Notes: generated by a model from the letters alone, not told the origin. 12,135 nt of DNA from Faecalibacterium sp. (GCA_017483235.1 JAFULE010000097.1:1-12135); one strand, 5' to 3'. Counted from the stretch's first letter, positions 1 through 7,165 are shown. Numbers and translations are program-made.

Positions 1-282
1 GCCCCCATTACGGTGTGCATTGTGGGGCTGGGCTTTTGCATGGCCGGCATCTACCCTACCGCCAACAGCATGATCGGCGACCTATGCAGGCAGTACCCGC
101 TGGCCATGAGTGTGCTGCTGACCATTACCGGCATCGGCGCCATTGTGATGCCGTCGGTGGTAGGCTGGGTGGCCGAGGGCTTTGGCATTACCGCCGGCAT
201 GTATGCCATTCTGGCTGCGGTGATCGTGGACGTAGCCCTGATTTTTGGAAATGCATTGTTCTGCCGTGAAAAAAAGAATTGA
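1..282 (+). CDS. MFS transporter, C-terminal fragment (5' end outside window)
   Basis: The frame is open from base 1 to a TGA-less TAG/TGA-type stop at 280-282, so only the last 93 or so residues are present. They show three hydrophobic segments separated by short charged turns: one around the start ending in the GIYPTANSMIGD loop, one around PLAMSVLLTITGIGAIVMP, and one around MYAILAAVIVDVALIFGNALF, followed by a charged tail ending KKN. A Pro/Thr/Asn-containing helix, a Gly-rich helix with a 'GW' turn and a final helix are the pattern of the last three helices (TM10-12) of major facilitator transporters. Inference: an inner-membrane secondary transporter; the substrate cannot be told from this part. 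A strong terminator follows 12 bp after the stop, so it is the last gene of its transcript. Confidence 0.75.
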   Translation, partial: APITVCIVGLGFCMAGIYPTANSMIGDLCRQYPLAMSVLLTITGIGAIVMPSVVGWVAEGFGITAGMYAILAAVIVDVALIFGNALFCREKKN

Positions 283-294
283 ACCGGATATACA

Positions 295-340
295 AAACCC
301 CGCCCGTCTGCGTTTGGCGCAGATGGGCGGGGTTTATTCT
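295..340. terminator. Bidirectional Rho-independent terminator between MFS gene and rmuC
   Basis: An 18-bp stem (295-312 with 318-335, one G-T wobble at 306/324) closes a 5-base loop. On the plus strand it ends in GGTTTATTCTT; on the minus strand the stem ends in four T's. It lies between the converging MFS gene and the rmuC operon, so it can stop transcription from both sides. Confidence 0.85.
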
Positions 341-400
341 TGCTCAGTCTTCAACGGAAACGGGCAAAGACCTATTTATTCTCTCAAATCGCCAACCCAC

Positions 401-1699
401 TCACACACTTTCGGCGGGCAATTCCAGGATCTGCGCCGCACTGTCGGCGTCCAGCGTTTGCACCTCGCGCAGCTTGCGGTTGATGGCGCGGGTACGGGTG
501 CCGATGAGCTTATCCAGATCCTCGTCGGTCTGGCGCAGGCGCTGCTGCATTTTTACAAGCCCCTCGCTGAATTTTTCAAACTCGGTTTTTACTGCACCCA
601 GCACCTGCCACACCTCGCCCGATCGTTTCTGGATGGCAAGGGTCTTAAAGCCCATCTGCAGGCTGTTGAGCAGCGCCGCCATGGTGCTGGGGCCGGCGAT
701 GTTTACCTGATATTCCCGCTGCAGCTTTTCCAGAAGGCCGCGGTTGACCACCTCGGCATACAGCCCCTCGAAGGGCAGAAACAGAATGGCAAAATTGGTG
801 GTGTGGGGCGGGGCCACATATTTGGTGCGGATGTCCTTTGCTTCGAGCCGCAGCACCGCCTCCAGTGCTTTGGCCGCCTGCTCCACCGCGGCAGGGTCGG
901 CGCTGTTGTAGGCGTCCAGCAGGTGGGCGTAGGTGTCGCCCGGGAACTTGGAGTCGATGGGCAGCCACACCGATGCACCATCCACGCCGGGCAGCCGCAC
1001 CGCATACTCGACCCGGTTGGTGCTGCCGGGCACGGTGGCCACGTTAACCGCGTACTGCTCGGGGGCCAGAATTTCTTCCAGAATGGCACCCAGCTGCACC
1101 TCGCCCAGAATGCCGCGGGTCTTCACGCCCGAAAGCACCTGCTTCAGGCTGCCCACATCCCCGGCCAGGGTCTGCATTTCGCCAAGGCCCTTGTATACCT
1201 GCTCCAACTGGCGGCTGACCGCCTCGAAGCTGTCGCTGACCCGTTTCTGCAGGGTCTGCTGCAGTTCTTCGTCCACCGTGCGGCGGATCTCCTCCAGCTT
1301 TCTGGCGTTATCGGCCCGCATGGCTTCCATGCCGGCGGACATACTGCTGCGGATATGCTCCAGCTTCTGCTCGTTGGTGCTTTCCAGCGTGCGCAGGCGC
1401 TGTTCCATCAGCCGGGTATGGTTTGCCTGATTTTCGGCCAGCATAGCCCCCATGTTGCGCACCGCGTTCTGCACCCCGTCGCCCATGGTGCGGGCCGCCG
1501 AAAGGGTGGCGCTGTTCAGCTCGCTTTGGGTCTCACTCAGCCGGCGCTCAAACGCCGCATTCTGCAGAGCCAGGCGCTCGTCCAGCAAAGCTCTGAGCTC
1601 GGCAGTATTGTCTTTGGGTTTTGCGGTCAGCAGACGGACGAGCACCGCCAGCAGCAGAATATTGGCCAGAATCAGCAGGGCCAGAATGGCGTATTGCAT
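401..1699 (-). CDS. rmuC: DNA recombination protein RmuC
   Basis: 432 residues, the normal length for RmuC. Seen in the sequence: a single N-terminal membrane helix (about residues 2-24, AILALLILANILLLAVLV), a long charged coiled-coil stretch (about 30-180, rich in Glu, Arg, Leu and Gln), then the conserved RmuC nuclease-like core. That core includes GILGEVQLGAILEEIL, the segment WLPIDSKFPGDTY, and the later VNIAGPSTMAALLNSLQMGF. In known members RmuC limits inversion and recombination at short inverted repeats and has a PD-(D/E)XK-like fold; the membrane anchor is usual. The start is the ATG at 1697-1699, with AAAGGAG at 1708-1714 upstream. It is the last gene of the minus-strand operon and lies 65 bp after the transglutaminase-like gene, with a hairpin between them. 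Confidence 0.93.
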   Translation of the reverse strand: MQYAILALLILANILLLAVLVRLLTAKPKDNTAELRALLDERLALQNAAFERRLSETQSELNSATLSAARTMGDGVQNAVRNMGAMLAENQANHTRLMEQRLRTLESTNEQKLEHIRSSMSAGMEAMRADNARKLEEIRRTVDEELQQTLQKRVSDSFEAVSRQLEQVYKGLGEMQTLAGDVGSLKQVLSGVKTRGILGEVQLGAILEEILAPEQYAVNVATVPGSTNRVEYAVRLPGVDGASVWLPIDSKFPGDTYAHLLDAYNSADPAAVEQAAKALEAVLRLEAKDIRTKYVAPPHTTNFAILFLPFEGLYAEVVNRGLLEKLQREYQVNIAGPSTMAALLNSLQMGFKTLAIQKRSGEVWQVLGAVKTEFEKFSEGLVKMQQRLRQTDEDLDKLIGTRTRAINRKLREVQTLDADSAAQILELPAESV

Positions 1700-1715
1700 G
1701 GGTCATTCTCCTTTG

Positions 1716-1757
1716 AAAAACGGGCAAAGCGCGGCCGGGAAGCCCCTGCCGCGCTTT
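1716..1757 (-). terminator. Hairpin with displaced T-run between transglutaminase-like gene and rmuC
   Basis: A perfect 10-bp stem (1726-1735 with 1748-1757, 12-base loop) just after the stop of the transglutaminase-like gene. On the minus strand the T-run (1716-1720) comes five bases after the stem, so it is probably a weak or partial terminator that lets some transcription through to rmuC. It may also protect the 3' end of the upstream message. Confidence 0.45.
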
Positions 1758-1764
1758 GATCCGG

Positions 1765-3246
1765 TTACAGTTCTTTGAATTCTTCCACAGTGCGTTTTAC
1801 ATCAAAATCGCAGCCGTACAGGCCCACGCCCTCCAGTTCGATCTCGCCGGACTGGTTGTCGTAGGGGTCGGCGCGCCAGGTGTGCTTGGGCGGGGTAAGC
1901 TGGGCCTGGAACGCATGGTTTGCCACCATGCGGTAGGGGTCCAGATTACCGAAGTAATGGCAGCGGCGCTGCTCGGCGCCGTTGCGGGCCGCCGACGAGC
2001 CGTAGGAGCAATCGGCGTACAGCCAGCCCAGAGGCGCAATGTAAAACCGTGCCCAGTCGTGGCAGCCGGCATGGTCGGGCTGCACGGCAAGGCCGCTTTC
2101 CCACCGGGCGGGGATGCCCGCAATGCGGCACATAGTAATAAAGGCCAGCGCCATGATGCCGCAGTCGCCCCGGCGGCTGCGCACACAGTTGTCGGCAATG
2201 TGCTGCAGCACAAAGTAGGGCGGCTGGTAGCGGTAATGCACGTTGCAGGTGATAAAGTCGTAGATACGCTTTGCCTTCCGGGCCGGCTCGGCAACGCCGT
2301 CGGTCAGCTGGGCCACCAGCGCCTTCAGGTAGGGGGTAAACACGATGTGAGGGGCCTGCTCACCCAGATAGTCTGCACATTCCGGCGGCAGCTGGGCCTG
2401 CGCCGCACCGGTCAGCGGATCATGGTAACGGGCACACTGCAGGTAGCGATACTCGGCAGTAAAGCGGCGGTTTTCGGTCAGTTCGACTTCCCAGTAAACG
2501 GTGCGCTGGGCGGCATCCGCCGGGGCAATGCAGGTTGGCGGCTGCGAAAAGCCCAGCAGCTCGATCTCACTTTGAGACGGGCAATCCGCCGGAAGCGGCA
2601 GCCACACCTTGGCGGTAACGGTGTTTTTTCCAGCGGCTTTGGCACGGGCCATGGCCGCGGCAAAGGCTTCGTCCTCGGGCCAGATCTCGGCCTTCAGGGT
2701 GATGCGGGCGGTCATCTCGCCCTTTTGCTGCATGATGCCGATGGCGCGGTCCCGCAGGGCATTGGTGGCCCCGCTGATGGGCCGGCCGGCACGGGCGGCA
2801 AAGGCGGCATCGGTGTCCAGAAGATTGGACAAAAAGCGCCCGCCATACTGTTTTTTGCCGTTGATAAACCGCCAGTCGATCTGGTTATCGGCCACCATGG
2901 TACGGAATTCTTCGGCGGTAAAGTCGGGGATCAGCGCCTGCACCCGGGCAATGGCCTCGACCTCGCTTAAAGGATAGGCCGCCGGCAGATGACGCAGGAT
3001 CTCACGGTGGGCGATCAGAGCGGCTCGTTGGGCGTCGGGGGCCTGCTCTACCGGGTTTTGGGCCACGGTCAGCCCCTCTTCGCTCAGGCCCTGATAAGCC
3101 GGGCGGTTCTGGGTAGCGCGCCAGTCCTCGGCAAGGCGGGCGTCGATCAGGGCGACGGCCTCGTCGCAGAAGCCGGCAGCAGCCAGCCGCTCGATGTCTT
3201 CGGGCAGACCAGCGTTCAAAGCGGTAAAAGTGGCGTTCAGGTCCAT
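1765..3246 (-). CDS. Transglutaminase-core (cysteine protease-like) domain protein
   Basis: 493 residues from the ATG at 3244-3246, which follows GGGGAG at a good distance. The frame stays open 62 codons further upstream, but that part overlaps the next gene and has no ribosome site, so the shorter start is chosen. The C-terminal half holds the transglutaminase-like triad: Cys362 in RRGDCGIMA, His396 in GCHDWARFY, and Asp412 in WLYADCSYG, with the usual spacing. The conserved helix AKRIYDFITCNVHYRY (about 326-340) precedes it. The N-terminal 300 residues are mixed helix and strand with no domain I recognise. There is no signal peptide or membrane helix, so it is probably cytoplasmic. Proteins with this core are often peptidases or amide hydrolases in bacteria; the substrate is unknown. 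It lies 19 bp after the membrane-protein gene, in the same operon. Confidence 0.8.
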   Translation of the reverse strand: MDLNATFTALNAGLPEDIERLAAAGFCDEAVALIDARLAEDWRATQNRPAYQGLSEEGLTVAQNPVEQAPDAQRAALIAHREILRHLPAAYPLSEVEAIARVQALIPDFTAEEFRTMVADNQIDWRFINGKKQYGGRFLSNLLDTDAAFAARAGRPISGATNALRDRAIGIMQQKGEMTARITLKAEIWPEDEAFAAAMARAKAAGKNTVTAKVWLPLPADCPSQSEIELLGFSQPPTCIAPADAAQRTVYWEVELTENRRFTAEYRYLQCARYHDPLTGAAQAQLPPECADYLGEQAPHIVFTPYLKALVAQLTDGVAEPARKAKRIYDFITCNVHYRYQPPYFVLQHIADNCVRSRRGDCGIMALAFITMCRIAGIPARWESGLAVQPDHAGCHDWARFYIAPLGWLYADCSYGSSAARNGAEQRRCHYFGNLDPYRMVANHAFQAQLTPPKHTWRADPYDNQSGEIELEGVGLYGCDFDVKRTVEEFKEL

Positions 3247-3265
3247 AGCGATTCTCCCCTTTTTG

Positions 3266-4150
3266 TTATTCCCCATCTTCGGGGGCCGGCGGTGCCGCTT
3301 CGGGCTGCACCACGGCCACGATCTGGGTATCGTTATCGGCCCGCACCGGAATGAACCGGCGGGCAAAGCGGCCCTTGCCGCGGGATTTGATGAAACAGAA
3401 GCCGATGATGCTGAACACCACCGCCCCCACAAAGTTGACCAGCAGGTCTTTCATTGTGTCGATCAGCCCAATGTCCAGATAGCCGCCCAGACCCAGCGGA
3501 TGGCCATTGACCAGAACCTCGGTAATATCGGTGATCTGCCCCCGGGCATTGCCGCCGGCAGGGTCCAGCAGAACCGAGCTGATGGTGTGCACAACGGTAT
3601 CCTTCTGCATATCAAACTGGAAGAACCAGTCCATGCCAAACTCGAAGAACTCCCACAGCACGCCGATGGTCATGGAAAAGCAGAAGGCCACCACCGCCAT
3701 AAAAAACGGGTTGAGCTGAAACTTGACCTTGTCGCTTTCGTTGAGGATATCCACCAGCGCAAAGCCCACTGCCGCGCACAGAAAACCGTTGAGGGTGTGC
3801 AGCATGGTGTCCCACCATGCATACCGGACATAATAGGCGCCGATCTCACCCAGAATTTCGGCCGCAAAGATGAACAGCAGAATGATTTTTTCCAGCGTGG
3901 AGGGCAGTTCCATCTTCAGTTTGCGTTCGAGAAAGCTGGGCATCAAAAACAGCCACAGGCTCAGCAGGCAGAGCAGCACGCTTTCAAAATCGCCCCGCAG
4001 GGCCGACCAGATCGCCAGCCCCACAATGATCAGCCGCAGCAGCAGATACAAAAGAAAGGTACCGTTGCGCTTTTGCAGCATGTGCCATTCCATCTGCAGC
4101 CGAAAGCTGAGGGAACGGCCGGTAAAGGTGCGGGGCTTCTTTTTGGGCAT
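3266..4150 (-). CDS. YjdF/DUF2238-like integral membrane protein
   Basis: 294 residues, first gene of the operon with the transglutaminase-like gene and rmuC. The N-terminus is basic (MPKKK), followed by about six to seven hydrophobic helices (about 32-50, 56-72, 88-107, 118-135, 150-166, 232-253) and a soluble, Pro/Ala-rich tail ending PEDGE. Three conserved-looking motifs sit at helix ends: WWDTMLHTLNG (112-122), VLWEFFEFGMDW (164-175) and DTMKDLLVNFVGA (231-243). Buried Asp, His and Glu residues in this order are what I recall for the YjdF/DUF2238 family, whose function is unknown; the match is from memory, not a search. The start ATG (4148-4150) has AAGGAG nine bases upstream. Confidence 0.72.
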   Translation of the reverse strand: MPKKKPRTFTGRSLSFRLQMEWHMLQKRNGTFLLYLLLRLIIVGLAIWSALRGDFESVLLCLLSLWLFLMPSFLERKLKMELPSTLEKIILLFIFAAEILGEIGAYYVRYAWWDTMLHTLNGFLCAAVGFALVDILNESDKVKFQLNPFFMAVVAFCFSMTIGVLWEFFEFGMDWFFQFDMQKDTVVHTISSVLLDPAGGNARGQITDITEVLVNGHPLGLGGYLDIGLIDTMKDLLVNFVGAVVFSIIGFCFIKSRGKGRFARRFIPVRADNDTQIVAVVQPEAAPPAPEDGE

Positions 4151-4193
4151 TTTCCGTTACTCCTTATAAAATTCGGGCCAAAACGATGGTATC

Positions 4194-4202
4194 AGTATAC
4201 CA
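4194..4202 (-). promoter_or_regulatory. Extended -10 promoter for the membrane protein/transglutaminase/rmuC operon
   Basis: On the minus strand TGG-TATACT fits an extended -10 element (TGnTATAAT) about 45 bp before the first start codon. The -35 region is poor, as is common with extended -10 promoters. The -10 lies in a small inverted repeat, GGTAT-CAGT-ATACC (4188-4201), which could be an operator. Confidence 0.5.
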
Positions 4203-4213
4203 CGCCGACGCCC

Positions 4214-4255
4214 AAAACAAAAGCAGCAGCGGCGGGCTTTTGGGCCCACCGCTGC
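4214..4255 (-). terminator. Rho-independent terminator of the DUF1836 gene
   Basis: A 12-bp stem (4226-4237 with 4244-4255) whose one non-Watson-Crick pair is G-U on the minus-strand RNA but C-A on the plus-strand RNA. It is followed on the minus strand by TTTTGTTTT. It starts 17 bp after the stop of the DUF1836 gene and separates that gene from the operon promoter. Confidence 0.85.
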
Positions 4256-4272
4256 AGAATTAACAGAAAGTT

Positions 4273-4818
4273 TTATTTTGCTGCCGAATTGTTCAGATAG
4301 CCGGCCAGTTCCAGAAATTTGACCGTGTACATCTTATTGGCAAAGCAGAGCGCCGTGCTGCGCACCAGCTCGCTTTCGGGGGTGATCTTCTGCGCGCTGC
4401 TGGGGGCAGAGAAATCGCGGGTTTCAAAGGTGGCCTGCAGGGCCTTTTCCAGCTCGGTGCAGAAGTAGTCGTACGCAACGGGGAACGGATAGCTGCGGGT
4501 TTGCACCTCCAGCAGGCTGCGCACCTCGGCAATGCTGCACACCTGTTTCAGCAGGCAGATGCAGTACAGCCGGGCCAGCTGCTCGCGGTCGTACCGCTTT
4601 TTGACCGGCGGCGCGATCAGCTTCTGCTTGACATAGTTGTTGATCATGGCAGTGGTGATGACCGGGTCGCCGTAGTCGCCAAACAGCGGCTTTGTATAGC
4701 GGATCAGTTCATCCATGACCTGATCGCGGTATAAAGGAATTTCGGGCAGCTGATTATAACGCGGGCAGCGGTAAGCCAGCACCTGTTCGACCATTTTGTT
4801 ACGTTCGGTATCCGACAT
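4273..4818 (-). CDS. DUF1836 family protein (MerR-like putative regulator)
   Basis: 181 residues. The family signature is clear: CPRYNQLPEIPLYRDQVM (about 18-35), then ITTAMINNYVKQKLIAPPVKKRY (54-76) and LARLYCICLLKQVCSIAEV (81-99). The 'INNYVK..LI.PP.KK.Y.R' segment resembles the DNA-recognition part of MerR-type winged helices, and family members are thought to be transcription factors, though little has been shown. The C-terminal half is helical and not recognised. The start ATG has AAGGAG at the right distance. It is divergent from the DegV-family gene with a 198-bp shared promoter region, so regulation of degV is a reasonable guess. Confidence 0.85.
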   Translation of the reverse strand: MSDTERNKMVEQVLAYRCPRYNQLPEIPLYRDQVMDELIRYTKPLFGDYGDPVITTAMINNYVKQKLIAPPVKKRYDREQLARLYCICLLKQVCSIAEVRSLLEVQTRSYPFPVAYDYFCTELEKALQATFETRDFSAPSSAQKITPESELVRSTALCFANKMYTVKFLELAGYLNNSAAK

Positions 4819-4871
4819 GGAAAAGCTCCTTCAAAACACAAGATGAAACCACAGTATCTTTTACAATCTCT

Positions 4872-4899
4872 ATTTTAATCCTGTTAAATTTGATGTCAA
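4872..4899 (-). promoter_or_regulatory. Promoter of the DUF1836 gene
   Basis: On the minus strand TTGACA (4894-4899) and TAAAAT (4872-4877) are 16 bp apart, and the start codon lies about 55 bp downstream. The region is AT-rich, unlike the flanking genes. Confidence 0.65.
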
Positions 4900-4913
4900 G
4901 TGCTTTTTACCCC

Positions 4914-4942
4914 TTGACATAATTCAAATCACCCTTTATCAT
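4914..4942 (+). promoter_or_regulatory. Promoter of the DegV-family gene
   Basis: TTGACA (4914-4919) and TATCAT (4937-4942) are separated by exactly 17 bp, close to the sigma-A consensus. The expected start of transcription is near 4949, giving a leader of about 68 nt. Its -35 box lies only 14 bp from the -35 box of the divergent promoter. Confidence 0.75.
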
Positions 4943-5016
4943 AGTTTTGGAAACCATGTCAATGGTACAATTTTATTTAGATGTTCAAAATATTCAGAAT
5001 GTAAGGGGATTTTCTC

Positions 5017-5850
5017 ATGGTAAGCATCGTATCGGATACTTCTACCCTCTACTCGCCTGCCGAGGCAAAGGCCGAGGGTTTTCGCGTTTCGCCCTTGTCG
5101 GTAACCATCGCCGGCGAAACCTATAAGGAATATGTCGATATGGATTCGGCCCGTTTCGTATCCATCATCAAGCAGGGCAACATTCCCACCAGCAGCCAGC
5201 CTTCGGTAGGTGACGTAAGTGCGGTGTACGAAGAGCTGAAAGGTGAACCGATCCTGAACATTGCCATGGCTGACGGCCTGTCGGGTACCTACCAGTCTGC
5301 CGTTACCGCGGCCAACCTGTGCGAAGGCGCTGACATTCAGGTGGTGAACAGCCGTACCCTGTGCGGCCCCCACCGCTATATGGTCGAAACCGCGGTTGCT
5401 TTGGCCAAGCAGGGCCTGAGCCGCGAGGCCATTATGGAGCGCATTCAGCCCATGATCGACACCAGCAAAAGCTATTTGCTGCCCTCTGACTTTGTCTACC
5501 TGCGCCGCGGCGGCCGTTTGAGCCCGCTGGTTTCCTATGTGGGCCAGCTTGCCAAACTGGTGCCGGTGATGACCCTGACCGAAGACTGCAAACAGCTGAC
5601 CTCGGCCGGCATCAAGCGCGGCTTCAAGCAGGCAGTTGAGCAGGTGATCAAACTGCTGCAGCCGGACAATCTGGACAGCAAGTGGCGCATTTACATCAGC
5701 CATGCCGAAAACACCACCCTGGCCGAGCAGGCCCGTGAACTGGTAAGCAAGGCGTTCCCCGACGCGGAGGTTCAGGTGGTAAAGCTGAGCTGCGCCTTCT
5801 GCACCCAGGGCGGCCCCGACTGTGTAGCCATCCAGACCGTGCTGCTGTAA
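5017..5850 (+). CDS. DegV family lipid-binding protein
   Basis: 277 residues, the usual length. Family features seen: start VSIVSDTST, the lipid-pocket motif PTSSQPS (57-63), LSGTYQSA (88-95), the mid-protein LLPSDFVYLRRGGRLSP (154-170), and the C-terminal CTQGGPDCVA, which stands where the family's GGPG glycine turn is expected. Known DegV proteins bind long-chain fatty acids; one member (FakB) presents them to the FakA kinase for phospholipid synthesis. No fakA is visible here. The start ATG is preceded by AAGGGG about ten bases upstream. The gene stands alone between its own promoter and a strong terminator. Confidence 0.93.
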   Translation: MVSIVSDTSTLYSPAEAKAEGFRVSPLSVTIAGETYKEYVDMDSARFVSIIKQGNIPTSSQPSVGDVSAVYEELKGEPILNIAMADGLSGTYQSAVTAANLCEGADIQVVNSRTLCGPHRYMVETAVALAKQGLSREAIMERIQPMIDTSKSYLLPSDFVYLRRGGRLSPLVSYVGQLAKLVPVMTLTEDCKQLTSAGIKRGFKQAVEQVIKLLQPDNLDSKWRIYISHAENTTLAEQARELVSKAFPDAEVQVVKLSCAFCTQGGPDCVAIQTVLL

Positions 5851-5863
5851 ACCGCACCGAAAC

Positions 5864-5907
5864 AAAAAAAGAAGCGCAGGAACAAAAGTTCCTGCGCTTC
5901 TTTTTTT
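5864..5907. terminator. Perfect bidirectional terminator between degV-family gene and tRNA-Asn site
   Basis: A perfect stem of GC-containing 13 bp (5871-5883 with 5888-5900) is extended by A7/T7 on its flanks, with an AAAA loop. It works equally in both directions. It probably served both degV and the minus-strand tRNA-Asn gene before the element inserted. Confidence 0.92.
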
Positions 5908-5908
5908 C

Positions 5909-5956
5909 TGGCGCCTCTTGGCTGACTCGAACAGCCGACACCCTGATTAACAGTCA
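5909..5956 (-). other. attL: 3' half of a tRNA-Asn(GUU) gene, integration scar
   Basis: Read on the minus strand, this stretch contains in order an anticodon loop CTGTTAA (GUU anticodon, 5947-5953), a 3' anticodon-stem strand TCAGG, a five-base variable loop, a perfect T-arm GGCTG-TTCGAGT-CAGCC (5920-5936), a 3' acceptor strand AAGAGGC, discriminator G, and an encoded CCA (5909-5911). The matching acceptor 5' strand and D-arm are absent: the sequence stops resembling a tRNA two bases into the 5' anticodon stem. A tRNA 3' half next to an integrase gene is the classic left junction of an element inserted into a tRNA. The intact tRNA should lie at the far right end, outside the window. Confidence 0.88.
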
Positions 5957-5988
5957 AATATTATGCTGTTTCCTGCCATACCGATCTG

Positions 5989-6021
5989 CCGCAAAATCGC
6001 GCAAACAAGCCACTTTTGCGG
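5989..6021. repeat. 8-bp inverted repeat in the attachment region
   Basis: CCGCAAAA (5989-5996) and TTTTGCGG (6014-6021) form a perfect inverted repeat around a 17-base centre, in the noncoding stretch between attL and the integrase stop. There is no T-run on either side, so it is not a standard terminator. It may be part of the recombination site or simply the 3' end structure of the integrase message. Confidence 0.4.
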
Positions 6022-6052
6022 AATGGTCAGCAGCCGCATCTTGCGTGGCGTG

Positions 6053-6081
6053 GTAGTCAAAAAAGTAGTCAGGCTGTAGTC
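6053..6081. repeat. Three GTAGTC direct repeats, possible integrase arm-type sites
   Basis: GTAGTCA at 6053-6059 and 6065-6071, and GTAGTC at 6076-6081, spaced 12 and 11 bp, roughly one helical turn. They straddle the integrase stop codon, about 100 bp from the tRNA core. Integrases with an N-terminal arm-binding domain bind short direct repeats flanking the core, which fits this position; this is inference. Confidence 0.45.
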
Positions 6082-7139
6082 GCTTTTTTCTTTTTCTTTT
6101 CCGGCGAAAAGTAAATATCCAGTTGCCCCGCTGCAGCCTGCGTCAAGTCTTCTTGTTCCAGATGCGTGTAGATATCTGCGGTCATCTTGATGCTGCTGTG
6201 CCCCATCAGCTTTTGTGCGGTACGCACATCCACACCGGCCTTATAGAGCGTTGTGGCGTAAGTGTGCCTCAGCATATGCGGGGTCAGCCCCGGCATGTGC
6301 ACATTGTCCCACAATCGACGGAATGCGGAAAGTGTCATCACTCCACCATCGGCGGCGGGCACTACCCACAGCCCCATCTGCGGTGTCTGTTCAAGTATCT
6401 CGTGCAGCGGCTGCGGGATCGGCAGTGTGCGGTGCGAACCCCTTGTTTTCAGGCGCATATCCGTGTCTGGCTGGTTTCTTCCGCCGGGAAAGGCCACTGC
6501 CCTGCTGATCGTCAGGTGGCCGCTGTCAATGTCGCCCCACTGCAAGCCGAGGGCTTCCTCTCTGCGCAGCCCACAGTACAGGCACAGCCCCACAAAGACA
6601 CGTGCCCGGGGGTCTGTCGTTCTTTGCATAAGCGTTTCGATTTCGATGGGCGTTAAGTGCTTTTTCTTCTTCGGTGCCTCCTTCGGCGTTGTTTTTAGTC
6701 CGTCGGTGGGGTCATCCAAAATAAGCTTGTTACGCCGGGCTTCCCGGAAGAGCTGCCGCATGGTGATGAGCACCTTGTGCTGAAGGCTATTGCTGGCCGT
6801 AGACACGGCATTCAGCACCGCTTTTGCGTGCACCGGTTTTACTTCCTTGATGCGGTATTCACCGATGATTGGGACAATGTGCAGCCGGACAACGTCCGCA
6901 TACATGTACTTGGTGTTTTCTCGCAGATCGGCCTTGTAAGTAGTCAACCAGATTTTACTCCACTGCTCCACAGTGGTTCTGTCGTTTATCTGCAAGCCAC
7001 CGCGATCAGCCTCGCGGGCGGCATCAACGGCCGCAGTTAGTTCCGCAAGCGTTCGGCCATACACAAGCTTCTTTTTCCCGGAAGGCAATGTGACCTTCCT
7101 TTGATACCGACCATCTGATCGTTTTTTCAATTTTGCCAT
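6069..7139 (-). CDS. int: Tyrosine recombinase, phage-type integrase
   Basis: 356 residues, three parts. Residues 1-45 are a small basic domain (SDGRYQRKVTLPSGKKKLVYG) of the kind that binds arm-type sites; about 52-150 is the core-binding SAM-like helical domain; about 160-345 is the catalytic domain. The active-site set is complete: Arg192 (CGLRREEALGL), Lys231 (LKTRGSHR), His288 and Arg291 (HMLRHTYATT), His314 (GHSSIKMT) and nucleophile Tyr324 (DIYTHL). It should catalyse insertion at, and excision from, the adjacent tRNA-Asn site. The start ATG has AAGGAGGT upstream. The very basic C-terminal tail (EKKKKKATTA) overlaps the GTAGTC repeats. No convincing promoter of its own is visible on the minus strand, so it may be read from the lipoprotein promoter. 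Confidence 0.96.
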   Translation of the reverse strand: MAKLKKRSDGRYQRKVTLPSGKKKLVYGRTLAELTAAVDAAREADRGGLQINDRTTVEQWSKIWLTTYKADLRENTKYMYADVVRLHIVPIIGEYRIKEVKPVHAKAVLNAVSTASNSLQHKVLITMRQLFREARRNKLILDDPTDGLKTTPKEAPKKKKHLTPIEIETLMQRTTDPRARVFVGLCLYCGLRREEALGLQWGDIDSGHLTISRAVAFPGGRNQPDTDMRLKTRGSHRTLPIPQPLHEILEQTPQMGLWVVPAADGGVMTLSAFRRLWDNVHMPGLTPHMLRHTYATTLYKAGVDVRTAQKLMGHSSIKMTADIYTHLEQEDLTQAAAGQLDIYFSPEKKKKKATTA

Positions 7140-7165
7140 AAAAATATACCTCCTTCAGGATGCAC

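Noticed and set aside
245..1759. 504-codon plus-strand open frame opposite rmuC
   Set aside because: It is the complement of rmuC. The translation is rich in His, Gln, Gly and Leu with no domain, it starts inside the MFS gene without a ribosome site, and it crosses a strong terminator.
1756..2970. 404-codon plus-strand open frame opposite the transglutaminase-like gene
   Set aside because: Antisense artefact of high-GC third positions; no recognisable protein and no ribosome site. The minus frame has a catalytic triad.
3247..3432. 62-codon N-terminal extension of the transglutaminase-like protein
   Set aside because: It overlaps the end of the upstream membrane-protein gene, has a Ser/Pro/Arg-rich out-of-frame look, and lacks a ribosome site; GGGGAG precedes the internal ATG instead.
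3194..4300. 368-codon plus-strand open frame opposite the membrane protein gene
   Set aside because: His/Gln-rich antisense translation that crosses the terminator and promoter between the minus-strand genes.
4939..5865. 308-codon minus-strand open frame opposite degV
   Set aside because: Covers the clear DegV-family gene and its promoter; composition is that of an antisense frame.
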